64,000 nt of DNA from Lachnospiraceae bacterium (lineage in GTDB: Bacteria > Bacillota > Clostridia > Lachnospirales > Lachnospiraceae), in assembly GCA_021203465.1 (NCBI GenBank), contig JAJQBC010000124.1:1-64000 (forward strand). The letters run 5' to 3'. The notes under the pieces are model-generated. The model was given only the letters and a program-made list of their open reading frames with translations, was not told where the DNA came from and made no database searches. Of this stretch, positions 56,813-64,000 are shown piece after piece. The translations under genes were made by a program, and so were the position numbers. Numbering within the stretch: position 1 is the first letter of the stretch; each line of letters starts with the position of its first letter.

Positions 56813-58840
56813 ATGAGACCTGTGATCATTTTTGCGGGAACCATTGAGGGGCGGATGCTTTCGGAATTTCTTTCCGGAAAGGGAATCTCTGTGACTGCCT
56901 GCGTTGCTACAGACTATGGAGAGACGCTGCTCACAGAAAACGAATATCTCCGTGTTCATGCGGGCCGCATGGATCAGCAGGAGATGGCGGCATTTCTTCG
57001 CGGGGAAGAGGCGAAACTTGTCGTGGACGCCACGCATCCCTACGCGGTGGAGGTTTCCCGGAATGTGGCGGCGGCCTGTCAGGAAGCACGGGTAGAATAT
57101 ATCCGACTGATCCGGGAACAGGACGTCTGGGACGCGGACGGAGCGGTGCTCGTCGACTCGGTTGATGAGGCCGTGGAATATTTGAAGGATAAGGAAGGAA
57201 ACATTCTTGCGACGACCGGAAGCAAGGAGCTTCATAAATACACGGCGATCCCGGACTATGAAAAACGGGTCTTCGCGCGGGTGCTCTCCACCGGACAGGT
57301 GGCGACCGCCTGTGAGAAGCTTGGCTTTGTCGGGAAAAACCTGATCTGTATGCAGGGACCCTTCAGCGAGGAGCTGAACACGGCGCTGCTGCGGCAGTTT
57401 GACTGCAAATATCTCGTCACGAAGGAGACCGGGAAGGCCGGCGGCTTCGGGGAAAAGGTGCGCGCCGCGAGGAAGGCCGGGGCGCACCTGGTACTGGTTG
57501 GAAGGCCGCAGGAACAGGAAGGGTATTCCTTTAAGGAAGTTCTCCGGCTGCTGGAAGAGCGTCTGGAAGCCGCAGGGCTCTGTGACAGCTCTTCGACACC
57601 GATACCTTTCGCGTCAGAGCTTCCGGCCCGTACAGTCACCCTCATCGGCATCGGCATGGGCACGCCGGAGGGCATGACCGTGGAGGCGGCCCGCGCGATC
57701 CGTGAGGCAGACCTGCTGATCGGCGCGAGGCGGATGCTGGAGGCGGCGGAGGCGCCTGAGAAGGCTTCCTATATGGCCTACAATGCGGATGAGATTGCCG
57801 ATTACATCGCACAGCATCCGGAGTATTCCCGTGTCGCGATCCTGCTGTCCGGCGATATCGGTTTTTACAGCGGCGCGAAGAAGCTCTATGACGCGCTGGA
57901 TGGAAAGGGCTACGAGATCCGCAGTCTGTGCGGGATCTCCTCTGTTGTGTATTTCTGTGGAAAGCTGCATATCGCCTGGGAGGACGTCTGTCTTTTGAGC
58001 ACGCACGGACGCGAGGCAAACCTCGTGGCGGCGGTGAAGAGCCACGCGCGTTGCTTCACGCTTCTGAGCGCGAAGGACAGTGTGAAAAAGCTCTGTGAAG
58101 AGCTGATCGAGTACGGACTGGGCGATGTGACCGTACATATTGGCGAACGCCTCGGCTATGAAGAGGAACGGATCAGCAGCGGTACGCCTGCAGAACTGCT
58201 GGATGGAAGCAGGGATGGCCTCTGCGTGGCGCTGATCGAGAACCCGTCTCCTTTTGCCGGACTTCGCTGCTGCATCAATGATGAAGAATTCCTGCGCGGG
58301 AAAGCGCCGATGACAAAGAGTGAGATCCGGAGCCTGTCTGTCGCAAAATTGCAGCTTACAAAAGATGCGCTCGTCTATGATGTGGGAGCGGGGACCGGTT
58401 CCGTGACGATCGAGCTTGCGCTCGCGGCCTGTGATGGAACTGTATATGCCGTCGAGCGGAACGAGGAAGCCTGCTCCCTGATCGAGGAGAATAAGCGCCG
58501 TTTTGGCACGCCGAATATTCAGGTGATCCATGGCCTTGCCCCGGAGGCACTGGAGGATCTGCCCGCGCCGACGCACGTGTTTGTCGGAGGCTCCGCCGGT
58601 AATCTGAAAGAGATTCTCCAGTGTATTTTACAGAAAAATCCGTCTGTCCGTCTGGTGATCAACACAGTAACGCTTGAGACGATCGGTGAGGTAACGGATT
58701 GCCTGAAGGAACTGCCGCTGGTCGAGGAGGAAATCATTTCCGTCAGTGTTGCTCGCGCGAAGGCACTGGGAAGTTATCATCTGATGATGGGGCAGAATCC
58801 GATCTACATTGTCACGCTGAGGGGAGGCATCCGGGAATGA
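56813..58840 (+). CDS. CbiJ-CbiE-CbiT triple-domain corrin enzyme
   Basis: 675 residues in three parts. About 1-255 is a cobalt-precorrin-6A reductase (CbiJ/CobK: FAGTIEGRML, DATHPYAVEVSRN, ATTGSKEL). About 272-470 is a C5-methyltransferase (CbiE: LIGIGMGTPEGMT, LLSGDIGFYSGAKKL). About 495-675 is the C15-methyltransferase/decarboxylase (CbiT: MTKSEIR, YDVGAGTGSVTIELA near 523). CbiE-CbiT fusions (CobL) are well known and CbiJ is usually separate, so one chain here does three consecutive steps. The order matches their use from cobalt-precorrin-6A to -8. The gene is 4 bases from cbiG and overlaps cbiA by ATGA. Confidence 0.92.
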   Translation: MRPVIIFAGTIEGRMLSEFLSGKGISVTACVATDYGETLLTENEYLRVHAGRMDQQEMAAFLRGEEAKLVVDATHPYAVEVSRNVAAACQEARVEYIRLIREQDVWDADGAVLVDSVDEAVEYLKDKEGNILATTGSKELHKYTAIPDYEKRVFARVLSTGQVATACEKLGFVGKNLICMQGPFSEELNTALLRQFDCKYLVTKETGKAGGFGEKVRAARKAGAHLVLVGRPQEQEGYSFKEVLRLLEERLEAAGLCDSSSTPIPFASELPARTVTLIGIGMGTPEGMTVEAARAIREADLLIGARRMLEAAEAPEKASYMAYNADEIADYIAQHPEYSRVAILLSGDIGFYSGAKKLYDALDGKGYEIRSLCGISSVVYFCGKLHIAWEDVCLLSTHGREANLVAAVKSHARCFTLLSAKDSVKKLCEELIEYGLGDVTVHIGERLGYEEERISSGTPAELLDGSRDGLCVALIENPSPFAGLRCCINDEEFLRGKAPMTKSEIRSLSVAKLQLTKDALVYDVGAGTGSVTIELALAACDGTVYAVERNEEACSLIEENKRRFGTPNIQVIHGLAPEALEDLPAPTHVFVGGSAGNLKEILQCILQKNPSVRLVINTVTLETIGEVTDCLKELPLVEEEIISVSVARAKALGSYHLMMGQNPIYIVTLRGGIRE

Positions 58841-60297
58841 CAAAAAGAATGCCGAGGATACTCCTCGCCGCCCCGGCGAGCGGAAGTGGCAAGACGCTGA
58901 TCACCTGCGGGATCCTGCAGGCGCTCGTGAACCGTGGCCTGCAGGTGGCGTCATTTAAATGTGGGCCGGATTATATCGATCCGATGTTTCATGGGCGCGT
59001 GATCGGCACAAAGTCGCGCAATCTGGACACTTTTTTTACGGATGAAAACACGACCCGCTATCTGTTTCTGAAGAATACCGAGGACTGTGAAATTGCGGTC
59101 GCAGAGGGCGTCATGGGCTATTATGACGGGCTTGGCGGCGTGCGCACGGAGGGAAGCACCTATGAGGTGGCCTGCGTGCTCGACCTTCCCACCGTGCTGA
59201 TCGTGCCCTGTCGGGGCGCCAGCCTCTCGATTCTGGCGACGGTCAAAGGATTTCTGGAATACCGGAACGACAGTCACATCCGGGCTGTGATCCTGAATCA
59301 GATTTCACCGATGATCTATGCACAGCTAAAGCCTCTGCTCGAACAGGAGCTGGGCGTGCGGGTGTTGGGTTATGTGCCAAAGCTTACCGATCTGAATCTT
59401 GAGAGCCGGCATCTTGGACTCGTGCTGCCGGGGGAGATTGCGGCGCTAAAGGAAAAGCTGAACCGGCTGGCAGAAAAACTTGAGGAGACACTGGATCTGG
59501 ACGCGCTGCTTGCGCTGGCAGAAGAGAGCGGCGAGTTGTCGGCGGACAGGCCTCAGATTCCGATGATACATGCATCTTTGCAATATAAAAAAACGAACAT
59601 TCTGGAAAAGAAGCCTGAAGCAGAGGCAGATATGCGGGAGCTTTCTGCGAGTGCCAACTCAGATTTCGATCTTCGTATTGCGGTTGCCGAGGATGACGCT
59701 TTCTGCTTTACTTACCTTGACAATCTGGAGCTTCTGCGGGAAATGGGCGCGGAGCTCGTCCCCTTTTCTCCGCTGAAAGACAGGAGCCTGCCGGAACATA
59801 TTTCGGGGCTTATCTTAAGCGGCGGTTACCCGGAGCTCCATGCGGAGGAGCTGAGCGGGAACGAAAGCATGCGCGCTGCCATCCGCAGTGCACTGGAGAA
59901 CGAAATGCCCTGCATCGCCGAGTGCGGCGGCTTTCTCTATCTGCACCGGGAACTCGAGGGGGATGACGGAAAGTTCTATCCGATGGCGGGCGCTTTCGAT
60001 GCGCGCGCTTATCGGACTGACCGGCTCGGGCGCTTTGGCTACATTAATCTGTGCGCCAGGGAAGACGGGCTGCTGGGACCTGCCGGGACGACGCTGCGCG
60101 GCCATGAGTTCCACTACTGGGAGAGCGAGCGCTGCGGCGAGGCTTTCCACGCGAAAAAACCGGTCGGAAAAAGAGAGTGGGACTGCGTGATCGGCGGCGA
60201 GCGTCTGTATGCGGGATTTCCGCACCTCTTCCTCTGGTCCAATCCAGAAGCCGCATACAGTTTTCTGAAAAAATGCGGAGAGTATGCCTTATGCTGA
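58837..60297 (+). CDS. cbiA: Cobyrinic acid a,c-diamide synthase
   Basis: Amidates the a and c side chains of cobyrinate with glutamine and ATP. 486 residues: APASGSGKTLITCGIL (about 11-26), FKCGPDYIDPMFH (about 42), and an amidotransferase domain with the Cys in IAECGGFLYLH (about 357) and the ending RGHEFHYWE. ATG 58837 overlaps the previous stop; the longer frame lies inside that gene. cobU starts seven bases before its end. Confidence 0.95.
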   Translation: MTKRMPRILLAAPASGSGKTLITCGILQALVNRGLQVASFKCGPDYIDPMFHGRVIGTKSRNLDTFFTDENTTRYLFLKNTEDCEIAVAEGVMGYYDGLGGVRTEGSTYEVACVLDLPTVLIVPCRGASLSILATVKGFLEYRNDSHIRAVILNQISPMIYAQLKPLLEQELGVRVLGYVPKLTDLNLESRHLGLVLPGEIAALKEKLNRLAEKLEETLDLDALLALAEESGELSADRPQIPMIHASLQYKKTNILEKKPEAEADMRELSASANSDFDLRIAVAEDDAFCFTYLDNLELLREMGAELVPFSPLKDRSLPEHISGLILSGGYPELHAEELSGNESMRAAIRSALENEMPCIAECGGFLYLHRELEGDDGKFYPMAGAFDARAYRTDRLGRFGYINLCAREDGLLGPAGTTLRGHEFHYWESERCGEAFHAKKPVGKREWDCVIGGERLYAGFPHLFLWSNPEAAYSFLKKCGEYALC

Positions 60298-60857
60298 TTG
60301 TCGTGACAGGCGGGAGCGGCAGCGGAAAATCCGAATATGCGGAATCTCTTGTCATGCGCTTTGCCGCCGGATCAAAACTTTACATTGCCACGATGTACCC
60401 CTTTGATGAGGAGAGCCATCGCAGAATTGCCAGACACCGTCTGATGCGAAAGGACAAGGGTTTCGACACTCTGGAGTGTTATACGGGGCTGAAACAGGCC
60501 GACGTTTCCGCCTATGACACCGTGCTGCTCGAGTGCATATCAAATCTGTGCGCCAATGAGATGTATCAGGAGGGTGGCGCGGGAGAGCGGACCGCCGAGG
60601 AGATTCTGGACGGCGTCCGGCGGGTGTACGGGCAGTGCCGCCACCTGATCATCGTGACCAACGAGATCTTTTCGGACGGGGTTGTCTATGACCCGGAGAC
60701 GGTGCGCTACCAGCGCTTTCTGGGGGAAATTAACCGAAATCTTGCATCGATGGCGGATCTAGTCGTTGAGGTTGTCTACTCGATCCCGTTATTTCATAAA
60801 GTAAGCCTGACGGAGAAGCATGGCGCCGGTCAGGCGCTGGATGAGGTGTTTATATGA
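60291..60857 (+). CDS. cobU: Adenosylcobinamide kinase / guanylyltransferase
   Basis: Phosphorylates adenosylcobinamide and adds GMP to it. 188 residues with P-loop TGGSGSGKSEYAE (about 6-18), ATMYPFDEE (about 33), the guanylylated His in RRIARHRLMR (about 44-53) and VTNEIFSDGVVYD (about 122). Its start overlaps cbiA by seven bases and its end overlaps cobS by ATGA. Confidence 0.94.
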   Translation: MLIVVTGGSGSGKSEYAESLVMRFAAGSKLYIATMYPFDEESHRRIARHRLMRKDKGFDTLECYTGLKQADVSAYDTVLLECISNLCANEMYQEGGAGERTAEEILDGVRRVYGQCRHLIIVTNEIFSDGVVYDPETVRYQRFLGEINRNLASMADLVVEVVYSIPLFHKVSLTEKHGAGQALDEVFI

Positions 60858-61630
60858 GACGAATCTGGAACAGTTTTCTGATCTCCTTTGCGATGTACTC
60901 GCGCATCCCGGTGCCGCGTGCGGACTGGGAAAAGGAAAATATGAAGTATACGATGTGCTTTTTCCCGGCGATCGGCGCGGTCGTCGGACTGCTCCTGTAT
61001 ATCTGGGGACGCGTCGCGGCCTGGCTGGGTTTCGGCAGTCTGATGCGTGCGGCAGGCTGTGTACTGCTGCCGGTAGTCGTGACAGGCGGCATCCATCTGG
61101 ACGGCTTTCTCGACACGATGGATGCGCTGAGCTCTCACCAGCCGCAGGAGAGGAAAATTGAGATTCTGAAGGATTCCCACGCGGGTGCTTTTGCCGTTAT
61201 CATGGGCTGCGCGTATTTTACGCTCGCCCTCGGCGCGTGGAGTGAGATTGACCCGGCGCTCTACCCGGCGCTTGGCATTGTCTTTGTATTGTCGCGCGCT
61301 TTAAGCGCCCTGGCGCTCGCCGTCTTTCCGAAGGCGAACAAGAAAGGCTCGCTCGCGCTGTTCTCAGACGCAGCGCAGAAAAAGGTACTGCTTGTGTCGC
61401 TCGCGGTCTGGATCGCAGGCTGCGCAGGAATTCTGATCGTTATGGACTGGCGTTATGCTCTGGTTATTCTCGCGACGGCGGTGGTGACTTTCTGGTATTA
61501 TCACCACATGGCGATGAAGGAATTTGGGGGGACAACCGGAGATATCGCGGGATTCTTTGTGCAGGTCATGGAGCTTGCCTGCGCCTGCACAGTCATGATA
61601 ACGCAGTGTGTTCTGCTGGCAGTCAGGTGA
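60854..61630 (+). CDS. cobS: Adenosylcobinamide-GDP ribazoletransferase (cobalamin synthase)
   Basis: Joins alpha-ribazole to adenosylcobinamide-GDP in the membrane. 258 residues, about six hydrophobic helices. The conserved cytoplasmic loop is GGIHLDGFLDTMDALSSHQ (about 76-94), with DSHAGAFAVIMG (about 106) next to it, and GGTTGDIAGFFVQVMEL at the C-terminus. It follows cobU directly. The 131 bases after it are empty apart from the next gene's ribosome site. Confidence 0.94.
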   Translation: MRRIWNSFLISFAMYSRIPVPRADWEKENMKYTMCFFPAIGAVVGLLLYIWGRVAAWLGFGSLMRAAGCVLLPVVVTGGIHLDGFLDTMDALSSHQPQERKIEILKDSHAGAFAVIMGCAYFTLALGAWSEIDPALYPALGIVFVLSRALSALALAVFPKANKKGSLALFSDAAQKKVLLVSLAVWIAGCAGILIVMDWRYALVILATAVVTFWYYHHMAMKEFGGTTGDIAGFFVQVMELACACTVMITQCVLLAVR

Positions 61631-61761
61631 TGAGCGCCCAGCAGGCAGAGCCGACTGTTAAGCCGCTGATCTGTCGACGCGGACAGGAAAGTTGATTGCC
61701 GTGCTTTGCGAGTACGGCGCATAAACTCGAACATGAAACACAAATCGGAGGGGCAAAGGAA

Positions 61762-62142
61762 ATGATACTGGTAACCGGCGGCTGCTTTCAGGGGAAAAAA
61801 GACTATGCGTGCGAGACCTTTCATATTGCACGCGAGGAAACTGTGGACGGCGCTGGCTGTCCGCTGGAGGCCATTTTTGGGGCGAGGCTTCTGTATCATT
61901 TCCATGAATATATCCGGCGTATGCTACAGGCTGATCAAGAGCTTGATCTGGAAAAGCTGCAGCGGGAGAATCCGGATATCGTGCTGGTGACAAACGAGCT
62001 CGGTTACGGCGTTGTGCCGATCGATCGGTTTGACCGGGAATATCGGGAGAAGACGGGCCGCGTCTGCTGCGAGGTCGCGAAGCGGGCGAGCGAGGTACAC
62101 CGCGTCGTGTGCGGGATTGGAACGGTGATCAAACATGCCTGA
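61762..62142 (+). CDS. Short CobU-like cobinamide kinase-related protein
   Basis: 126 residues, against about 188 for CobU. A P-loop-like TGGCFQGKKDYA (about 5-16) has Lys in the place of the usual Ser/Thr after GK. The end VLVTNELGYGVVPID ... FDREYREKTGRVC matches the CobU C-terminus; the region with the guanylylated His is missing. Such short second copies occur beside cobU in many gut Clostridia and are annotated as bifunctional enzymes, but this protein can hardly do both reactions. ATG 61762 follows AAAGGA. Overlaps cobC by eight bases. Confidence 0.8.
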   Translation: MILVTGGCFQGKKDYACETFHIAREETVDGAGCPLEAIFGARLLYHFHEYIRRMLQADQELDLEKLQRENPDIVLVTNELGYGVVPIDRFDREYREKTGRVCCEVAKRASEVHRVVCGIGTVIKHA

Positions 62143-62710
62143 GATTTTACTGATCCGTCATGGAAAGACGGCGGGAAACCTCGAACACCGCTATGTTGGC
62201 TGCTGTACGGATGAACCGCTCTGCGAGGAAGGGCGAAAGGAACTTATCGGTAAACGGATGCCGACAGTGGAGCTCCTTTACGTCAGCCCGATGAAGCGCT
62301 GTATCGAGACAGCGGAGCTTCTCTGGCCGGATCATCCGCCGCTGCATATCGTTCCGAACCTTCGGGAGACCGATTTCGGTGATTTTGAGAACAAAAACTA
62401 TGAAGAGCTCTCCGGGAATCCGGATTATCAGGCTTGGGTTGACAGCGGAGGGACGCTTCCTTTTCCGAACGGGGAGGCGATAGAATTTTTCCGGAGCCGC
62501 TGCTGCCATGCGTTTGAACAGATCGTGGAAGAGCTTCCGGAGGCTGCCCGCGTGGGCATTATCGCGCACGGCGGTACGATCATGGCGATTCTCGAGTGCT
62601 TTGGTTATCCGGAAATGACCTATTTTGATTATCAGGTAAAAAACGGCTGCGGCTACCTGCTGACGCCGATGGAGGGGACGAAGCGATGGAATTATCGATA
62701 CTTGCCGTAG
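62135..62710 (+). CDS. cobC: Alpha-ribazole phosphatase-like histidine phosphatase
   Basis: 191 residues of the phosphoglycerate-mutase-like family. LIRHGKTAGNLE (about 6-17) holds the catalytic His; YVSPMKRCIETAELL (about 49) and IIAHGGTIMAIL (about 146) complete the site. In this cluster it should remove phosphate from alpha-ribazole phosphate or adenosylcobalamin phosphate. Overlaps cbiB by 25 bases. Confidence 0.9.
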   Translation: MPEILLIRHGKTAGNLEHRYVGCCTDEPLCEEGRKELIGKRMPTVELLYVSPMKRCIETAELLWPDHPPLHIVPNLRETDFGDFENKNYEELSGNPDYQAWVDSGGTLPFPNGEAIEFFRSRCCHAFEQIVEELPEAARVGIIAHGGTIMAILECFGYPEMTYFDYQVKNGCGYLLTPMEGTKRWNYRYLP

Positions 62711-63654
62711 TGATCGGCTTTCTGCTCGACCTGCTGTTGGGTGATCCGCGCTGGATTTATCACCCGATCCGTCTGGTCGGCCACCTGATCAGCGTACTGG
62801 AAAAGCTGCTGCGCGGGATTTTTCCGAAATCGGAGCGAGGAGAACTCATCGCAGGCGTTTTTCTGCTGATTCTGACCGCAGGAATCACGACGGCGGTGGC
62901 CTGGGTTTTGTTATACGCCGCCGGACTGCTGCATCCTTATGTAGGTTTTGCCCTGGAGGTCTTCCTGTGCTGGCAGCTGCTGGCGACGAAATCCCTGAAA
63001 TCGGAGACGATGAGGGTTTATGACGCGCTTGAGGAAGGCGACCTTGAGAAGGCGCGCTACGCCGTGTCCATGGTTGTTGGGCGTGACACAGAAGTGCTGG
63101 ACGAGACCGGCGTCGCGAAGGCCGCCGTGGAGACTGTGGCTGAGAATGCCTCGGACGGCGTCGTCGCTCCGCTTTTGTTCACGATCATCGGCGGCGCGCC
63201 GCTCGGATTTTTCTATAAGGCCGTGAATACGATGGATTCGATGGTCGGTTACAAAAATGAGAAATATCTGTATTTCGGACGCGCAGCGGCAAAGTTCGAC
63301 GACGTGCTGAATTTTATTCCGGCCCGGCTCTCGGCGCTGCTGATGGTTGCCGCCGCAGGACTCTGCGGAATGGACGGGGCAAACGCATGGCGCGTCTGTA
63401 AGAGGGATCGCCGCAATCACGCGAGTCCCAATTCCGCCCATACGGAGGCGGCGACCGCCGGGGCGCTGCACATTCAGCTGGCCGGCAACGCGTATTATTT
63501 TGGTAAACTGTATGAGAAACCGACGATCGGAGATCCCGACCGTCCGGTCGAGTATGAGGATATCCGCCGTGCGAACCGTCTTATGTATGGGACGGCGGTT
63601 TTATCCATCGTGGTATTTGGAATCGTAAAAGGAGTGATATTATGGCTGCTTTGA
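62686..63654 (+). CDS. cbiB: Adenosylcobinamide-phosphate synthase
   Basis: Attaches aminopropanol (or its phosphate) to adenosylcobyric acid in the membrane. 322 residues, about four hydrophobic helices. Typical parts: FLLDLLLGDPRWIYHPIRLVG (about 12-32), VGRDTEVLDETGVAKAAVETVAEN (about 127, split motif) and SDGVVAPLLF, then HASPNSAHTEAATAGAL (about 244-260). Its end overlaps the cobO start. Confidence 0.94.
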   Translation: MELSILAVVIGFLLDLLLGDPRWIYHPIRLVGHLISVLEKLLRGIFPKSERGELIAGVFLLILTAGITTAVAWVLLYAAGLLHPYVGFALEVFLCWQLLATKSLKSETMRVYDALEEGDLEKARYAVSMVVGRDTEVLDETGVAKAAVETVAENASDGVVAPLLFTIIGGAPLGFFYKAVNTMDSMVGYKNEKYLYFGRAAAKFDDVLNFIPARLSALLMVAAAGLCGMDGANAWRVCKRDRRNHASPNSAHTEAATAGALHIQLAGNAYYFGKLYEKPTIGDPDRPVEYEDIRRANRLMYGTAVLSIVVFGIVKGVILWLL

Positions 63655-64000
63655 AAAAGGGATGTCTGCAGATCTACTGTGGAGACGGAAAGGGAAAGAC
63701 GACGGCTTCAGTCGGGCTTGCGGTGCGAGCTGTCGGCACTGGCTTAAAGGTTCTGTTCTGCCAGGTCATGAAGGACGGAAGTTCGGGAGAGGTAGAAATG
63801 TTGGAACAGCTCGGCGTCACATACCGCTGTTGCACGGAACATTTCGGATTTTTCTGGAACATGACGGAGGAGCAGAAAGCGGAGGCGGCGAAAGTCTATA
63901 CCGATATCTTTCTCGAGGCGGCGCGCACGGCGCGGGAGGAGCAATATGATCTCCTGATCGTAGACGAGTTCATGAGCGCCTACAACCACGGCCTGATTGA
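63642..64000 (+). CDS. cobO: Cob(I)yrinic acid a,c-diamide adenosyltransferase (partial, runs off the window)
   Basis: Adds the adenosyl group to the reduced corrinoid. The first 119 codons are present: P-loop YCGDGKGKTTASVGLAVRA (about 12-30), FCQVMKDGSSGE (about 40) and LLIVDEFMSAYNHGLI (about 104-119) match the BtuR/CobO family. ATG 63642 follows AAAGGAG. The 3' end is outside the window. Confidence 0.93.
   Translation, partial: MAALKKGCLQIYCGDGKGKTTASVGLAVRAVGTGLKVLFCQVMKDGSSGEVEMLEQLGVTYRCCTEHFGFFWNMTEEQKAEAAKVYTDIFLEAARTAREEQYDLLIVDEFMSAYNHGLI

Overview
The window looks like chromosome from a spore-forming, anaerobic Clostridia member, most probably Lachnospiraceae. The grounds are a GC-rich core with strong AGGAGG-type ribosome sites, SpoIID and CotH-family genes, a T-box leader on pheST, Rex, the cobalt-early (anaerobic) cobalamin pathway with CbiD and CbiG, and paralogous AAA-ATPase/PD-(D/E)XK proteins common in that family. 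This placement is inference from gene content. No rRNA, tRNA, insertion sequence or CRISPR array was seen.

Bases 1-14,130 are an accessory, defence-like island. It opens with a WYL-domain regulator (in-frame TAG at codon 53) followed at once by a NERD-domain superfamily 1 helicase. A YkvA-like membrane protein and a visibly AT-rich three-gene cassette come next: a dynamin-like P-loop protein with a membrane hairpin, a second GTPase-like P-loop protein with long coiled coils, and a coiled-coil protein with a C-terminal membrane anchor. This cassette (3370-8261) is the best candidate for an uncharacterised system and resembles LeoABC/Eleos-type dynamin loci in outline. An AlbA_2/RecG-like protein and two AAA-ATPase/PD-(D/E)XK proteins follow. 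Both of the latter carry palindromic DNA inserted in frame in the coding sequence. A promoter-leader module is duplicated at 8709 and 10471, and the first copy now leads into a 5-codon stub.

Bases 14,131-48,740 are mostly core genes. They include a strong 6S RNA candidate with its own promoter and terminator, spoIID, a YihY-type membrane protein, a UvrD-like helicase, yigZ, a dnaK with an in-frame TAG at codon 77, T-box-pheS-pheT, a CotH-family protein, queA, and a minus-strand group (Uma2 nuclease; GlsB-tyrA-aroA). After these come leuS, rex, nnrD-alr-mazF, yebC, a CFI-box protein, metY, a ClpP-like protease, a lone carboxyltransferase, dapF, a DAACS symporter, a D-cysteine desulfhydrase-like enzyme, a TtcA-like enzyme and gltX.

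Bases 48,785-64,000 form a cobalamin operon: cobQ, cbiC, then an inserted GNAT/Fic/DUF3990/DUF3791-like group, cobT, cbiD, cbiG, a CbiJ-CbiE-CbiT triple fusion, cbiA, cobU, cobS, a short second CobU-like protein, cobC, cbiB and the start of cobO, which runs off the window. Together they cover the middle corrin-ring steps, amidation, adenosylation and lower-ligand attachment. CbiK/X, CbiL, CbiF and CbiH are not in the window.

TAG is the ordinary stop codon of at least ten genes here, so the two internal TAGs are not explained by a general reassignment.
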